In this document: positions 16,313-28,306 of the stretch, piece by piece
How the letters are laid out: each line of letters opens with the position of its first letter
Numbering within the stretch: position 1 is the stretch's first letter
Source: Chloroflexota bacterium
GTDB taxonomy: Bacteria > Chloroflexota > UBA11872
Assembly (NCBI GenBank): GCA_026707585.1
Contig: JAPOWQ010000001.1
Coordinates: 1 to 64,000 of the forward strand
Length of the DNA stretch: 64,000 nt
Reading direction: 5' to 3'
Notes under the pieces: model-generated
What the model saw: only the letters and a program-made list of their open reading frames with translations
Told to the model about the DNA's origin: nothing
Databases searched by the model: none
Program-made: the position numbers and the translations under genes

Positions 16313-17080
16313 CTAGAACGGCAGAAACGCGCGCCCCCCGCCGTCCACCGTAATCGCGCTCCCGGTCACATAGCGGCACTCGTCGCTGGCCAGGTACACG
16401 GCCGCCGCCGCCACGTCCTCCGGCATGCCGTAGGCGCCCTGCGGGATCACCCGTTCCCGTTTCGCCCGAATTTCGGGATCGCGTGCCCGCACCTCCGAGC
16501 GCTCCACTCGGATTGGTCCCGGTGCGATCAGGTTCACCGCAATACCGTACGGTGCCAGGTCCACCGCCATCGCCCTTGTCAGCAGCCACAACCCGCCCTT
16601 GCTGGCCGCGTATGGCGACGCGTTGGCCTCGGACGCAAACGAATCCACCGACCCCGTATTGACGATCCGGCCCTCGATGCCCGCCGCCACCATGTGGCGC
16701 GCCACCGCCTGCGCCACCACGAACGCGCCAGTCAGATTCGTATCGATGTAGCTGTGCCAGTCCTCCAGCGCGACCTCCAGGAACGGACCCACCTGCCCCG
16801 TGCGCGCCGCGTTGTTCATCAGGATCTCCAGCGACCCAACCCGCTCTAGTGCTTCGTCCACGATTGCCGAGGCGCCGGCCGGTGTGCCGACATCTCCCGG
16901 AAAGAATGTGACCGTGCCGCCGTCGGCCCGGATTCCATCCGCGGTCGCCTCCAGCAGGCGGACGTCACGCTGCGTCAGGATCACGTGCGCCCCTTCGGCG
17001 GCGAACCGACGCGCAATCCCGGCGCCAATCCCGCGACCGCCGCCGGTAATCAGCGCCCGTTTGCCCTCAAGTCGTCCCAT
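16313..17080 (-). CDS. SDR-family oxidoreductase
   Basis: A 255-residue classical short-chain dehydrogenase. The NAD(P)-binding ITGGGRGIG lies at residues 11-19, NNAA at about 88, the catalytic Ser is in VNTGSVDSF and the YAASK catalytic pair is present. The end VTGSAITVDGGG is typical of FabG-like enzymes. ATG 17080 follows ggggagcgg. The track start at 17176 adds a non-conserved extension. Substrate unknown. Confidence 0.88.
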   Translation of the reverse strand: MGRLEGKRALITGGGRGIGAGIARRFAAEGAHVILTQRDVRLLEATADGIRADGGTVTFFPGDVGTPAGASAIVDEALERVGSLEILMNNAARTGQVGPFLEVALEDWHSYIDTNLTGAFVVAQAVARHMVAAGIEGRIVNTGSVDSFASEANASPYAASKGGLWLLTRAMAVDLAPYGIAVNLIAPGPIRVERSEVRARDPEIRAKRERVIPQGAYGMPEDVAAAAVYLASDECRYVTGSAITVDGGGRAFLPF

Positions 17081-17204
17081 CGGCCGCTCCCCGCCAAGCT
17101 CGCGTGCCCGCCGAGTGTGCGCTGCACGGGTCGCGTATTCAATGCTGCCGGCTCGGCAACGCATCTCACGGTTCAACGGTCTTCCATGCCGTAAGGTTGA
17201 CCCT

Positions 17205-18764
17205 ATGCTACGAACGCTTGCCGCCCTCGTGCTGATTCTCCTGGCCGCTGCCTGCGAGCCGGCGTCGTCACCGCCGACTGAGTCGCAACCGGCGCCTGCA
17301 ACGCCACTTCCCGTCGTCGAGTCGTCACCCGCGCAGGCGACGACACCTGCAGCCGCGAGAGATCAGGCCCCACCGCCCCAGGCCGCCGAGGCGCCTGCCG
17401 CTTCGCGGGAGCCCGTACCGCCCTCCGCGCCCGCTCAGACCAGCCCTCAGGCAACGGCCGCGCCCACGCTCGTGGTACCAACCCCAACGCCCACGACCGC
17501 CGCTGAGCCGACACCCACGGCCGGCGTCGAAGTTGCCGCAACTCCGGCGGCCACCGGGTCTCCGGTTGCTACCGCGACGCCCGAGCCGACCCCTGAGCCG
17601 ACACCCGAGCCCACGCCGACACCGGCTCCGACTCCCGACGTCGTCGCCACCCCTCAGCCCGTGCCGTCTGGAGGCCTTGCTATTGACGTTCAGCTCGTGG
17701 CCGCAGGCTTCGATCGCCCCATCTTCGTCGGCCACGCCGGCGATGCCAGCGGCCGGCTATTCGTTGTGGAGAAACAAGGCCGGATCCTTGTCGTCCAGAA
17801 CGGCCAGGTCCGTAGCAATCCCTTCCTCGACATAACCGACCGCGTGCGCTCCGAGGCCTACGAACAGGGCCTCTTCAGCGTCGCTTTCCATCCCGGCTAT
17901 CCCACCAACGGTCGCATCTTCGTGGACTACACCGACCACAACGGCGACACCGTCGTTTCCGAATTCGCCGCCGATCCTGGACCAGCCACGGCCGACCCCC
18001 AGTCCGAACGCATCCTCCTGCAGATCGCGCAGCCCTACCAGAACCACAACGGCGGCATGATCGCCTTCGGCCCGCAGGACGGCTACCTCTACATCTCAGC
18101 CGGCGACGGTGGATCCGGGGGAGACCCACTACGGCACGGGCAAAACCCCGCCACGCTGCTCGGCTCGCTCCTCCGAATTGACGTCGACACCGATTCCGCC
18201 TACGCCATCCCCGTCGACAACCCCTTCGCCAGTCAGCCCGACAAGCGCGCCGAGATCTTCGCCTACGGCCTGCGCAACGTCTGGCGCTTCTCCTTTGACC
18301 GGGTCACCGGCGACCTCTGGCTTGCTGACGTTGGTCAGAACGACCTCGAGGAAGTCCACCTGGCCCTGGCGCCGTTGCGTGGAGGCCTCAATTTCGGCTG
18401 GAACATCATGGAAGGCAGCGCCTGCTTCCCGCCCATCATGCCCCGCTGCGCCACCGAGGGTCTCCAGATTCCAATTGCCGAGTACGGACGCGACTACGGC
18501 TGCTCGATCACCGGCGGCTACGTCTACCGCGGCCAGGCCTTCCCCGCCCTGGCCGGCGCCTACATCTTCGGCGACTACTGCAGCGGCCGCGTCTGGACGC
18601 TCCACCTGGACGACCAGGGCGCCTGGCAGATGGTCCAGCGAGCCGACTTCGACTTTCTGATCCCGACCTTCGGCGAGGGCGGCGACGGCGAGATCTACGT
18701 CACCGACGACGCCGGCGGCCGCTTGCTCCGGCTCATCGCCGTCAACGAACCGCCGTCGGGTTAG
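17205..18764 (+). CDS. PQQ-type glucose/sorbosone dehydrogenase-like lipoprotein
   Basis: A 519-residue exported protein. The signal peptide MLRTLAALVLILLAAACEP ends in a lipobox Cys. A linker of about 140 residues rich in Pro, Thr, Ala and PEPTPEPT repeats follows, then a six-bladed beta-propeller of the soluble aldose sugar dehydrogenase type. Typical blade motifs are LFVVEKQGRILVV, GLFSVAFHPGY, NHNGGMIAFGPQDGYLYIS (the His is the catalytic position in this family), IFAYGLRNVWRFSFD and DVGQNDLEEV. It probably oxidises sugars at the outer face using PQQ, but no PQQ synthesis genes are in this window. It starts at ATG 17205; the track start 16800 runs through the divergent SDR gene. Confidence 0.85.
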   Translation: MLRTLAALVLILLAAACEPASSPPTESQPAPATPLPVVESSPAQATTPAAARDQAPPPQAAEAPAASREPVPPSAPAQTSPQATAAPTLVVPTPTPTTAAEPTPTAGVEVAATPAATGSPVATATPEPTPEPTPEPTPTPAPTPDVVATPQPVPSGGLAIDVQLVAAGFDRPIFVGHAGDASGRLFVVEKQGRILVVQNGQVRSNPFLDITDRVRSEAYEQGLFSVAFHPGYPTNGRIFVDYTDHNGDTVVSEFAADPGPATADPQSERILLQIAQPYQNHNGGMIAFGPQDGYLYISAGDGGSGGDPLRHGQNPATLLGSLLRIDVDTDSAYAIPVDNPFASQPDKRAEIFAYGLRNVWRFSFDRVTGDLWLADVGQNDLEEVHLALAPLRGGLNFGWNIMEGSACFPPIMPRCATEGLQIPIAEYGRDYGCSITGGYVYRGQAFPALAGAYIFGDYCSGRVWTLHLDDQGAWQMVQRADFDFLIPTFGEGGDGEIYVTDDAGGRLLRLIAVNEPPSG

Positions 18765-18818
18765 TCCGAAAGCCGCAGATCGACGCTTCGCAGCGCCAAT
18801 CTGCCGGCCCATGTCCGG

Positions 18819-19631
18819 TTAGAGGTCAAACACCTCGTCCGACACCGTCCCCGGAATCCGCTTGCCGCGAATGTGCACATAGCCCCGCACCGCCGGCGAT
18901 CCCGGGACTTCCTTGTCGTTGACTGAATTCGACCGCATGTAGTGCGTGGCGTAGCCGCGCCGCCGCGTGTCCGTCTCGTTCGGCCCGCTAGCGTGGTACG
19001 TCAGGCTGTGGTGAAAACTCACGCTGCCCGGCCGCAACGGCACCGGCACCGTCGGATAGTCCCCGCCGAACTGACCCTCGATCGTCGGCCGCGATGTCGG
19101 CGGAATGATCGCCCAGCGGTGACTGCCCGGAACCATCCACAGGCACCCGTTCTCGATCGTCACGTTGTCGATCGCCGTCCAGGCCGAAATCAGGTCCATC
19201 GGAAAGATGTTCTTGAACGACGCTGAGTCCTGGTGCCACTCCTTCGCCGACCCGTGCCGCGGCGGCTTCATGAACAGCTGGTCGCCGTACAGCGTGATGT
19301 CGTCCGTGTCCATCAGGTCCGCAATCACGTCCACGATCTTGGGATTGCGCGCGTGCGCCCGCAGCACCTCGTCTTCGGGGACGATGTGGGCCAGCTTGCG
19401 CGTCGCCATCACGCGGTCGTCGACCTCGTCCTCGGCCTCTCGGAACGGCTGTTCCAGCTGAATCGTGCCCTCAACGATGTGCTGCGCCTTACCCGACGCA
19501 ATCAGATCCGCCCGCTCGGCCAGGACCGCAATCTCGTCGGCGTCCAGCAGGTCTTCGACGACCGTGAACCCGTCGCGCAGAAACTGATCAACGTGTGCTT
19601 GCGTAAGCGTTCGGAGCGTGCTGACGGCCAT
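18819..19631 (-). CDS. Phytanoyl-CoA dioxygenase (PhyH) family protein
   Basis: A 270-residue Fe(II)/2-oxoglutarate oxygenase. The iron-binding set is HQDSASF for the HxD pair and SFHHSLTYHASGPNETDTRRRGY for the distal His and the Arg that holds 2-oxoglutarate. The N-terminus reads LTQAHVDQFLRDGFTVVEDLL, typical of the family. Substrate is unknown; PhyH paralogs are numerous in marine and sponge-associated Chloroflexota. ATG 19631 starts the conserved part, and the track start at 19781 adds unrelated sequence. Confidence 0.9.
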   Translation of the reverse strand: MAVSTLRTLTQAHVDQFLRDGFTVVEDLLDADEIAVLAERADLIASGKAQHIVEGTIQLEQPFREAEDEVDDRVMATRKLAHIVPEDEVLRAHARNPKIVDVIADLMDTDDITLYGDQLFMKPPRHGSAKEWHQDSASFKNIFPMDLISAWTAIDNVTIENGCLWMVPGSHRWAIIPPTSRPTIEGQFGGDYPTVPVPLRPGSVSFHHSLTYHASGPNETDTRRRGYATHYMRSNSVNDKEVPGSPAVRGYVHIRGKRIPGTVSDEVFDL

Positions 19632-19723
19632 GTCAAGCCTCCAAGCCAGCGAAAGGAACCTACGGTTCAGTACCGAAAGAATATACGACGCTGCTCCCCG
19701 CAGTGCGCAATCCATTCGCCCCG

Positions 19724-20326
19724 TCAGCCGCGTCTCGGCTCGTCGGCTTCCCTTTCCCAGCGCGCCTTCGCCGCCGGCCATTCGTCATCCAGGATGGTCA
19801 TGTGGACGGCATCCACCCACCGGTCGTCCACCTGGTAGCTGCGGCGAATCACGCCATCCGGTTGAAAGCCGGTCTTCTCGTAGGAGCGAATGGCGCGCCG
19901 ATTGGCCGGCTCAGGGCCGATCGTGACCCGGTTCACGCCTTTCACCTCGAACAGATGCTGCAGGAGCGTCCGCACAGCCTCGGTTCCCAACCCCCGGTTA
20001 CGGTCCCCGGGCTCTCCGATGAAGATGTCAATCCCCGCCGACCAGCGTTCGTTCAGGTAGGGGTGGTAGTACTGGATCTCGCCCACCGCACGGCCCTGCG
20101 CCTCGATGACAAAGCGCCAGCACGGCGCGTCCTCCGCCACCAGGTAGCTGTCGTGCGCCTCCGCCAGGGACTCAGGCGGCCGGCCATAGAACGCCTGTAC
20201 CTCCGGATCGGCCAGCCAGCGCAACAGCAGCGGCAGGTCGTCGGGCGTCAGCGGCCGCAGGCGAAGTCGCGGTCCTTCAATCGGCTCGTGATCCGTCGGA
20301 TCGGGGAGCTCGACCACTCGGGCCAT
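19724..20326 (-). CDS. GNAT acetyltransferase, AAC(6')-like
   Basis: A 200-residue GNAT enzyme. LRLRPLTPDDLPLLLRWLADPEVQAFYG at the N-terminus, DIFIGEPGDRNRGLGTEAV for acetyl-CoA binding and EPANRRAIRSYEKTGFQPDG near the end follow the layout of aminoglycoside 6'-N-acetyltransferases (AAC(6')-I) and siderophore-type acetylases such as IucB. The real substrate cannot be told from sequence, and resistance is not implied without testing. ATG 20326 begins the conserved region. Confidence 0.8.
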   Translation of the reverse strand: MARVVELPDPTDHEPIEGPRLRLRPLTPDDLPLLLRWLADPEVQAFYGRPPESLAEAHDSYLVAEDAPCWRFVIEAQGRAVGEIQYYHPYLNERWSAGIDIFIGEPGDRNRGLGTEAVRTLLQHLFEVKGVNRVTIGPEPANRRAIRSYEKTGFQPDGVIRRSYQVDDRWVDAVHMTILDDEWPAAKARWEREADEPRRG

Positions 20327-20459
20327 GCGGCGTCCTGGCGCGTGGACTCGGGGGGAGTGCGCTCCACCATACGCGCCCCGTCGCCACCTGGCCGGGTACT
20401 TCCGGGCACGAACGATTTCGCCAATCCCCTCGGGTAAAGTCAAAGCCCACCTGATCCAG

Positions 20460-20603
20460 CCAAACCCTGTGGCCGCCGCCCGTGCCATCTACGAAACCAA
20501 TGGCTGGACGTTCGACCGCTTTGCTGATTTTGATCTCCACGGCCCCCAACCAATGTCTACGCCAGCCATTCGCTACGTCCGTAATCTGAATGCAGCGCCA
20601 TGA
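20460..20603 (+). pseudogene. C-terminal remnant of a GNAT acetyltransferase
   Basis: The frame reads NPVAAARAIYETNGWTFDRF and ends PAIRYVRNLNAAP. This matches the ends of the two tandem GNATs downstream (YEANGWELDG ... HLVRYARNL). Everything before the last 45 residues is missing, and the sequence before 20410 belongs to the divergent gene's upstream region. It is a truncated paralog left at the head of the operon; its stop overlaps the next gene start by 4 nt. Confidence 0.6.
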
Positions 20604-21661
20604 TCGGCCTGCCGAATCACACCTCTCGCGCACTCACTCGATGCGCCTGGGCCATCGTCGCGCTCGCGTTGATGCACACCCTGGCCGCATGCGGACCGCC
20701 TGCACCCGAAGACCCCTTGTCGGCGGCCTGCATGTCCGTTGGGCGGGAGCTTCGCCTGGGCTTTTACGCCTTCTTCGAGCCTGTCAGCTATAGCGCCGAC
20801 CCCGATCCGAACGCCCCCGGCTTTCAAGAACATCGCGGCTACGAAGCCGATCTGCTGACCGCTCTGGAAACGATGGACGGCGCTGGCCTGGCGTTTGCCC
20901 GCCACCCCATCCAACCCTGGGACGACATCTGGCTCACGCCGGCTGGTGACGACATCGACATGGTCGGCGGCGGTATCACCATCCTGGATTCGCGGACCCG
21001 CGACGCTACCGGTGCTCAGATCGTGCGCTTCACGTCCGGACACATCACGTTTCGCCAGTCGCTCTTGGTGCGCGCTGGCCAGGCCGACCAATTCTCCGGC
21101 TACGACCGCCTGACCAGCCGGCATCGAATCGGCGCCTTGGCCGGTACCACGGGAGAAGCGCGTCTGCTGGAACTGACGGGCCTGGTCGACTCGGCTGGCA
21201 TCTTGGCCGCGGAAACTCGTGTGCACACACGGTCAGGGACGGTGATCGCCGACGGCAGTGCGGCCTACGTCATCACGGCGGCCAGCGTTTCACCGGGCCT
21301 GGAGGGCCGTCAGCGCCTGGAGCCGCCGGGGCCGGACATGCCGCAGGTCGTCTACCTGGGCGAAGAGAGCGGCGAAACGGAATTGCTGCAGGCCCTGCGC
21401 GACGGCCGCATCGACGCCCTGGCGCGCGGCGAGATTGGCAATCGTGACGCAGTGCACGCATCGGGCGACGCATTCGAAATCGCGGCGCTCGACACCGAGG
21501 TGGAGTACGGCGGTTTCGCTCTCGCTGCGGACGCTGAGGAACTGGCCGCCTGCATTGACGCAAAAGTCAACTGGCTCACTGACAACCGGCGTATCGACTA
21601 CGCCGAGTGGCGAGACGACCCCACCGTCTTCCTTCGACGTGCCGAAACGTGGCGGCCATAG
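20600..21661 (+). CDS. Periplasmic solute-binding lipoprotein (family 3-like)
   Basis: A 353-residue exported protein. The signal ALMHTLAACGPPAP carries a lipobox Cys. The mature part begins ELRLGFYAFFEPVSYS, then GYEADLLTALETM, the opening of extracellular solute-binding proteins of the amino-acid type. WDDIWLTPAGDDIDMVGGGITI and QSLLVRAGQ follow the same fold. It should bind a small ligand outside the membrane, but no permease or ATPase gene is beside it. ATG 20600 overlaps the end of the GNAT remnant. Confidence 0.75.
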   Translation: MIGLPNHTSRALTRCAWAIVALALMHTLAACGPPAPEDPLSAACMSVGRELRLGFYAFFEPVSYSADPDPNAPGFQEHRGYEADLLTALETMDGAGLAFARHPIQPWDDIWLTPAGDDIDMVGGGITILDSRTRDATGAQIVRFTSGHITFRQSLLVRAGQADQFSGYDRLTSRHRIGALAGTTGEARLLELTGLVDSAGILAAETRVHTRSGTVIADGSAAYVITAASVSPGLEGRQRLEPPGPDMPQVVYLGEESGETELLQALRDGRIDALARGEIGNRDAVHASGDAFEIAALDTEVEYGGFALAADAEELAACIDAKVNWLTDNRRIDYAEWRDDPTVFLRRAETWRP

Positions 21662-21684
21662 GCCGTAAGGCGACGCGAAGAGCC

Positions 21685-22227
21685 GTGACCACCAACCCCA
21701 ATGAGCTCTGGGCAGTGCGGCCTTCCACCCCCGACGATGCCGAGGCCATCGAGAGCGTCCGTATCGCCACCTGGAAAGCCTGCTACCGCGGGATCGTTCC
21801 AGACGCGTATCTCGACGCACTCAGCGTCCAATCGTCCAGGGTCGACCGAATTCGAAAGGGCATCGACCGCGCTGACGCAGGCGGCAGCGTTGTGGCAGTC
21901 GCGGAATCCCAGGTCATCGGCATGGGCTTCGCCGGACCGCCCGAAGATGATCAGCTACCTGGGGGAACGGGCGAGGTCTTTGCTGTCTACGTGCTACCCG
22001 ACTGGCAAGGCCGTGGCGTCGGCCGTGCACTGCTTGAACGCCTGACCTCCGGCCTTCGCGCCCTCGGCTATCACAGCGCCATCCTCTGGACCCTCCGCGA
22101 CCGCCGCGCGACCCGCCGCTTCTACGAAGCCAATGGCTGGGAGTTGGACGGTGCGAAAGACAGCCTCGACCTGCAAGGCGCGGTCCACCTGGTCCGCTAC
22201 GCACGCAACCTGGGCGAATCGTCGTGA
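21685..22227 (+). CDS. GNAT acetyltransferase, first of a tandem pair
   Basis: A 180-residue GNAT protein with VRPSTPDDAEAIESVRIATWKACYRGIVP at the N-terminus, VYVLPDWQGRGVGRALLERL as the acetyl-CoA loop and RFYEANGWELDG near the end. It is closely related to the next gene and to the remnant at 20460. I chose GTG 21685 because the domain begins there; the track start 21607 overlaps the previous gene. The stop overlaps the next start as GTGA. Substrate unknown. Confidence 0.85.
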   Translation: MTTNPNELWAVRPSTPDDAEAIESVRIATWKACYRGIVPDAYLDALSVQSSRVDRIRKGIDRADAGGSVVAVAESQVIGMGFAGPPEDDQLPGGTGEVFAVYVLPDWQGRGVGRALLERLTSGLRALGYHSAILWTLRDRRATRRFYEANGWELDGAKDSLDLQGAVHLVRYARNLGESS

Positions 22228-22760
22228 CCCGCCCACTGCCCTGGACGGTCCGACCTGCCACCCTCGACGACATCGAGGCCTTCGAGGCCGTGCGCATCGC
22301 CACCTGGAAGGCCTGCTTCCGCGGGATCGTCTCGGACGAATTCCTCGATGGTCTCTCGCTCCCGCCGCACCGCATCCAGCGCTGCCGCGACGCGATCCGG
22401 GACGTCGAACGCTCGTCGGTGATGGTGGCCTGCGCCGGCGACGCGATCATCGGGATGGGCATGGCCGAGCCTGCGTGCGACGAGGACTTGACGGCCGACG
22501 CGGGTGAGATCCGCGCGCTCTTCGTTCATCCTGACTGGCAGGGACGCGGCGTGGGACGGTCGCTGCTCAATCCCTTGGTGACGGCGCTCGGCGCCTGCGG
22601 CTACCAGGCCGCCATTCTCTGGACCCTGCGTGACCTGCCGCCAACCCGCCGCTTCTACCAGGCCAACGGCTGGGCCTTCGACGGCGCCGAAGCAACCCAC
22701 GACTGGCATGGCCCGGTCCACCTGGTCCGCTACGCCCGCAACCTGGACGATCCGGCATGA
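22224..22760 (+). CDS. GNAT acetyltransferase, second of a tandem pair
   Basis: A 178-residue paralog of the preceding gene, sharing ATLDDIEAFEAVRIATWKAC, FVHPDWQGRGVGRSLL, AAILWTLRD and RFYQANGWAFDG. The pair arose by tandem duplication. It starts at GTG 22224 inside the upstream stop, and its stop overlaps tag as ATGA. Substrate unknown. Confidence 0.85.
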   Translation: MTRPLPWTVRPATLDDIEAFEAVRIATWKACFRGIVSDEFLDGLSLPPHRIQRCRDAIRDVERSSVMVACAGDAIIGMGMAEPACDEDLTADAGEIRALFVHPDWQGRGVGRSLLNPLVTALGACGYQAAILWTLRDLPPTRRFYQANGWAFDGAEATHDWHGPVHLVRYARNLDDPA

Positions 22761-23320
22761 ACCGCCCCCGCTGCCCCTGGGCCGGCGACGACCCGCAGAT
22801 GCACGCCTACCACGACGAGGAATGGGGCGTCCCCCTCCACGACGACCGCGCCCTCTTCGAGCTCCTCACCCTGGAAGGCGCCCAGGCCGGCCTTTCCTGG
22901 CGCACCGTCCTCCACCGCCGCCGGGGCTATCGCGAGGTGTTCGATAACTTCGACCTTGAGCGCATCGCCGCCTACACCCCCGTCGACATCCAAGCCCGCC
23001 GAGCCGACGCCCGCATCATCCGCAACCGCGCCAAGATCCAGTCCACCGTCGGCAACGCCCGGGCGGCCCTACAGGCCATCGACGAACTCGGCTCGCTCGA
23101 CGCGCTCATCTGGTCCTTCGTCGACGGTCGCCCGCTGCGCAACGCCTTTCGCGCTATGGACGACATCCCCGCCGAAACCGACATCTCCCGCGCCATGAGC
23201 CGCGACCTTAAACGCCGCGGTTTCACGTTCGTCGGCCCCACCATCTGCTACGCCTTCATGCAGGCCGCCGGCCTCGTCAACGACCACCTTGTCACCTGCT
23301 TCCGTTACCGCGAGGTCTGA
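22757..23320 (+). CDS. tag: DNA-3-methyladenine glycosylase I
   Basis: A 187-residue Tag enzyme that removes 3-methyladenine from alkylated DNA. The opening RCPWAGDDPQMHAYHDEEWGVP supplies zinc ligands Cys and His, and the other pair lies in NDHLVTCFRY. The helix-hairpin-helix region and LTLEGAQAGLSWRTVL are typical of the family. Length is normal. Coupled to the GNAT upstream by ATGA. Placement with acetyltransferases suggests a shared transcript rather than a shared pathway. Confidence 0.93.
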   Translation: MNRPRCPWAGDDPQMHAYHDEEWGVPLHDDRALFELLTLEGAQAGLSWRTVLHRRRGYREVFDNFDLERIAAYTPVDIQARRADARIIRNRAKIQSTVGNARAALQAIDELGSLDALIWSFVDGRPLRNAFRAMDDIPAETDISRAMSRDLKRRGFTFVGPTICYAFMQAAGLVNDHLVTCFRYREV

Positions 23321-23404
23321 CCAGGCCCCTGTCGAATCACCAGTTGTACGCTCTACTTGGAAGAGCCTTCGAAGCCGCCGCGTCGACGGCGGAGGAGCCC
23401 GGCC

Positions 23405-23791
23405 ATGACCACCGAACCACTCTTCAAAGCTGCCAACCCGTATCAGGACGACGTCCTGGCGCTCCCCGTCGAGGACCTCGATCAAGCCTCCCAGTGGTAC
23501 GCCAACGCCCTGGGCCTTACCGAGGTTGAACGCCGCGATGACCCCGTCCCAACCGTCATCATGCAGCGCGACGGCATCCAGATCGGCTTCGCCATCAACG
23601 GCGGCGACGCCAGCAACGACGGCGCCGCCATCCTCGTCACCGACATCGAGCGCGCCCGCCGCGAACTCGAAGCCAGCGGCCTCTCGCCCGGCGAATCACG
23701 CATCGACGACCACGGCGGCCAAAAGATGAGCGTCTTCTTCCTCATCGCCCCCGACGGCCTCTGCTTCTACTTCCACCAACCCATCGATTAG
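23405..23791 (+). CDS. VOC-family (glyoxalase/bleomycin-resistance fold) protein
   Basis: A 128-residue single VOC domain. VLALPVEDLDQASQWYANALGL opens it, DGIQIGFAINGG follows and SVFFLIAPDGLCFYFHQP ends it with likely metal-site residues. ATG 23405 follows ggaggag at good spacing; the track start at 23357 is upstream of that site. Function within the superfamily is unknown. Confidence 0.8.
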   Translation: MTTEPLFKAANPYQDDVLALPVEDLDQASQWYANALGLTEVERRDDPVPTVIMQRDGIQIGFAINGGDASNDGAAILVTDIERARRELEASGLSPGESRIDDHGGQKMSVFFLIAPDGLCFYFHQPID

Positions 23792-23847
23792 CCCGAGCCA
23801 TTCCCGCGCTACCGCGCTGAAGGCGGGCACATGAGTCGGCAGGTCAG

Positions 23848-25200
23848 CTACCGCTCGCCTGCCATCGATCGCAGCCGCGCCACAATCGACGCTACCTCCA
23901 CCTCCACCGCCCCTGCCGGTATCGGCTGATCCGCTGCCACCGCTTCCCGCACCCTCGCTCCGAACGACAGCCCCAGCGGCAATATCCCCTCGGCCGCAAG
24001 CACCTCGGCTTGGTCGATCAGCCCGTACACCAGCCGCCCGCCCGAACCGTCCAGCCTGTCCCCCGGCCGTAGGTCTCGCTTCGCATACGCCAGCACCTCG
24101 GAGGTCGGCGCTTCCTGCGGCATTCCGGAGGAGGACCCCAGCAGCGCTGCTTGCGCAATGCTCAGCGGCGTCTCGATCCCGCACAGGTGGTACTCCCGGA
24201 ACAGCGCCATCCGCCGCTCATCGCTCGAAACCCGCGTCCCGTGAATTCGCATGTCCTCCCGGATGTGCCCGTCCGCCGAGGTCACCACCGCCCACACCCC
24301 GTCCGCAATGTTCTCGGCGAGCTCCGACTCCCCGTCCGCTCCCACCCCGTTCGCCAGGTCCACCACGCCAGTGCTCTCCAACAGCCCGCCGGCCTCTACG
24401 TCGGCAAACAGGTCGGACAAGCCGTTCAGCCCCACCGACGGCTCATGCATCCCCCGCCGATCCGGCGGCAGCCCCGTCATGTTCGACACCGCGCACATCT
24501 CGATCTGAGCCTTCGACCCGTCGCGGAACGAGTTGTACATCTGCGCGTTCAGCCGCAGCCGCGCCGCCGCTTCGCTGTCGTAGCCCAGCCTCGCCAGCGC
24601 CCGCTCCGGGTCCCCGTGCCGGTCCGCCGGGTACCGCCGCGTACCGCGCCCGACCGCCACAATCTCCAGGCCCAGCGCCCTGGCCCAGTCGAACAGCTCC
24701 ATGATCGCCACCGGCTGATCGCCCGCCGCCAGCGTGTACACCACCCCCTGCCGCCGCGCCTCGCGCGCCAGCGCCCACCCGCAGCTCACGTCCGCTTCCA
24801 CCGTCACCATCACCACGTGACGCCCCTGCCGTAGGCCCCCCCACGCATTGCGGGCCGCCACCTCCGGAATCCCGGTTGCTTCCACCAGCACGTCGATGGG
24901 CGTGGACTCCAGCACCTCCGCGTCCGGCGCCAACACAGCCGCCCCGGCCTCGATGGCAGCGTGCGCCTCGCCCGCGCCCTCGCACCGCCGCCAATGCCCC
25001 TCCGCCCATCCGGCCGCCTTCAGCGCTTCAACCCCGTTGCCCGCGTTCGGATCCGCCACCGCCGCCAGCCGCAACCCGTCGATCTGCGCTATTTGCGCCG
25101 CGACGCTCGTCCCAAACCGCCCCGCCCCCGCCAGCGCCACCGTCACCGGCCGGCACGCTGCGGCCCGCGCTTCCAACCGTTCCAGCAACAACCGCAGCAT
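23848..25200 (-). CDS. NAD(P)-dependent dehydrogenase with C-terminal SAF domain (COG4091)
   Basis: A 450-residue protein related to homoserine dehydrogenase. [20 protein letters not shown] is the nucleotide-binding start, [15 protein letters not shown] follows and the central part includes [20 protein letters not shown]. The last 100 residues ([38 protein letters not shown]) form a SAF domain as in antifreeze-like sialate synthases. The family is annotated as predicted homoserine dehydrogenase, and related enzymes act in branched-sugar-acid catabolism. The exact substrate is unknown. It is convergent with the VOC gene and divergent from uvrA. Confidence 0.85.
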   Translation of the reverse strand: MLRLLLERLEARAAACRPVTVALAGAGRFGTSVAAQIAQIDGLRLAAVADPNAGNGVEALKAAGWAEGHWRRCEGAGEAHAAIEAGAAVLAPDAEVLESTPIDVLVEATGIPEVAARNAWGGLRQGRHVVMVTVEADVSCGWALAREARRQGVVYTLAAGDQPVAIMELFDWARALGLEIVAVGRGTRRYPADRHGDPERALARLGYDSEAAARLRLNAQMYNSFRDGSKAQIEMCAVSNMTGLPPDRRGMHEPSVGLNGLSDLFADVEAGGLLESTGVVDLANGVGADGESELAENIADGVWAVVTSADGHIREDMRIHGTRVSSDERRMALFREYHLCGIETPLSIAQAALLGSSSGMPQEAPTSEVLAYAKRDLRPGDRLDGSGGRLVYGLIDQAEVLAAEGILPLGLSFGARVREAVAADQPIPAGAVEVEVASIVARLRSMAGER

Positions 25201-25340
25201 CTGATCGAACCCTGCTACCTGGCGGCTATTGCCCCAACCTTAGCCCTCTGATCGAACACACCCCGGCACACCCACCGCCGCCGAGCGTCCAGATACCCGC
25301 CGCCAACAGCCTCAAGCCCAATCGCTTAAGCTGGAGCGTT

Positions 25341-28268
<2,928 letters not shown>

Positions 28269-28306
28269 ACGACTTGTCGCACAGCCAGTAGAAGGGAGCC
28301 TGAAAG

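Noticed and set aside
17570-17640. Repeated PEPTPEPT DNA as a possible regulatory repeat
   Set aside because: It is the proline-rich linker of the sugar dehydrogenase lipoprotein and needs no other explanation.
19724-20326. AAC(6')-like gene as an acquired antibiotic-resistance gene
   Set aside because: It has host-like GC, no integron or transposon signs and only family-level similarity, so it is described as a GNAT of unknown substrate.
24876-25340. Extra 155-codon N-terminus on uvrA in the ORF track
   Set aside because: The sequence is Pro/Arg-rich shadow of the opposite-strand dehydrogenase gene, and the conserved UvrA domain starts exactly at ATG 25341.
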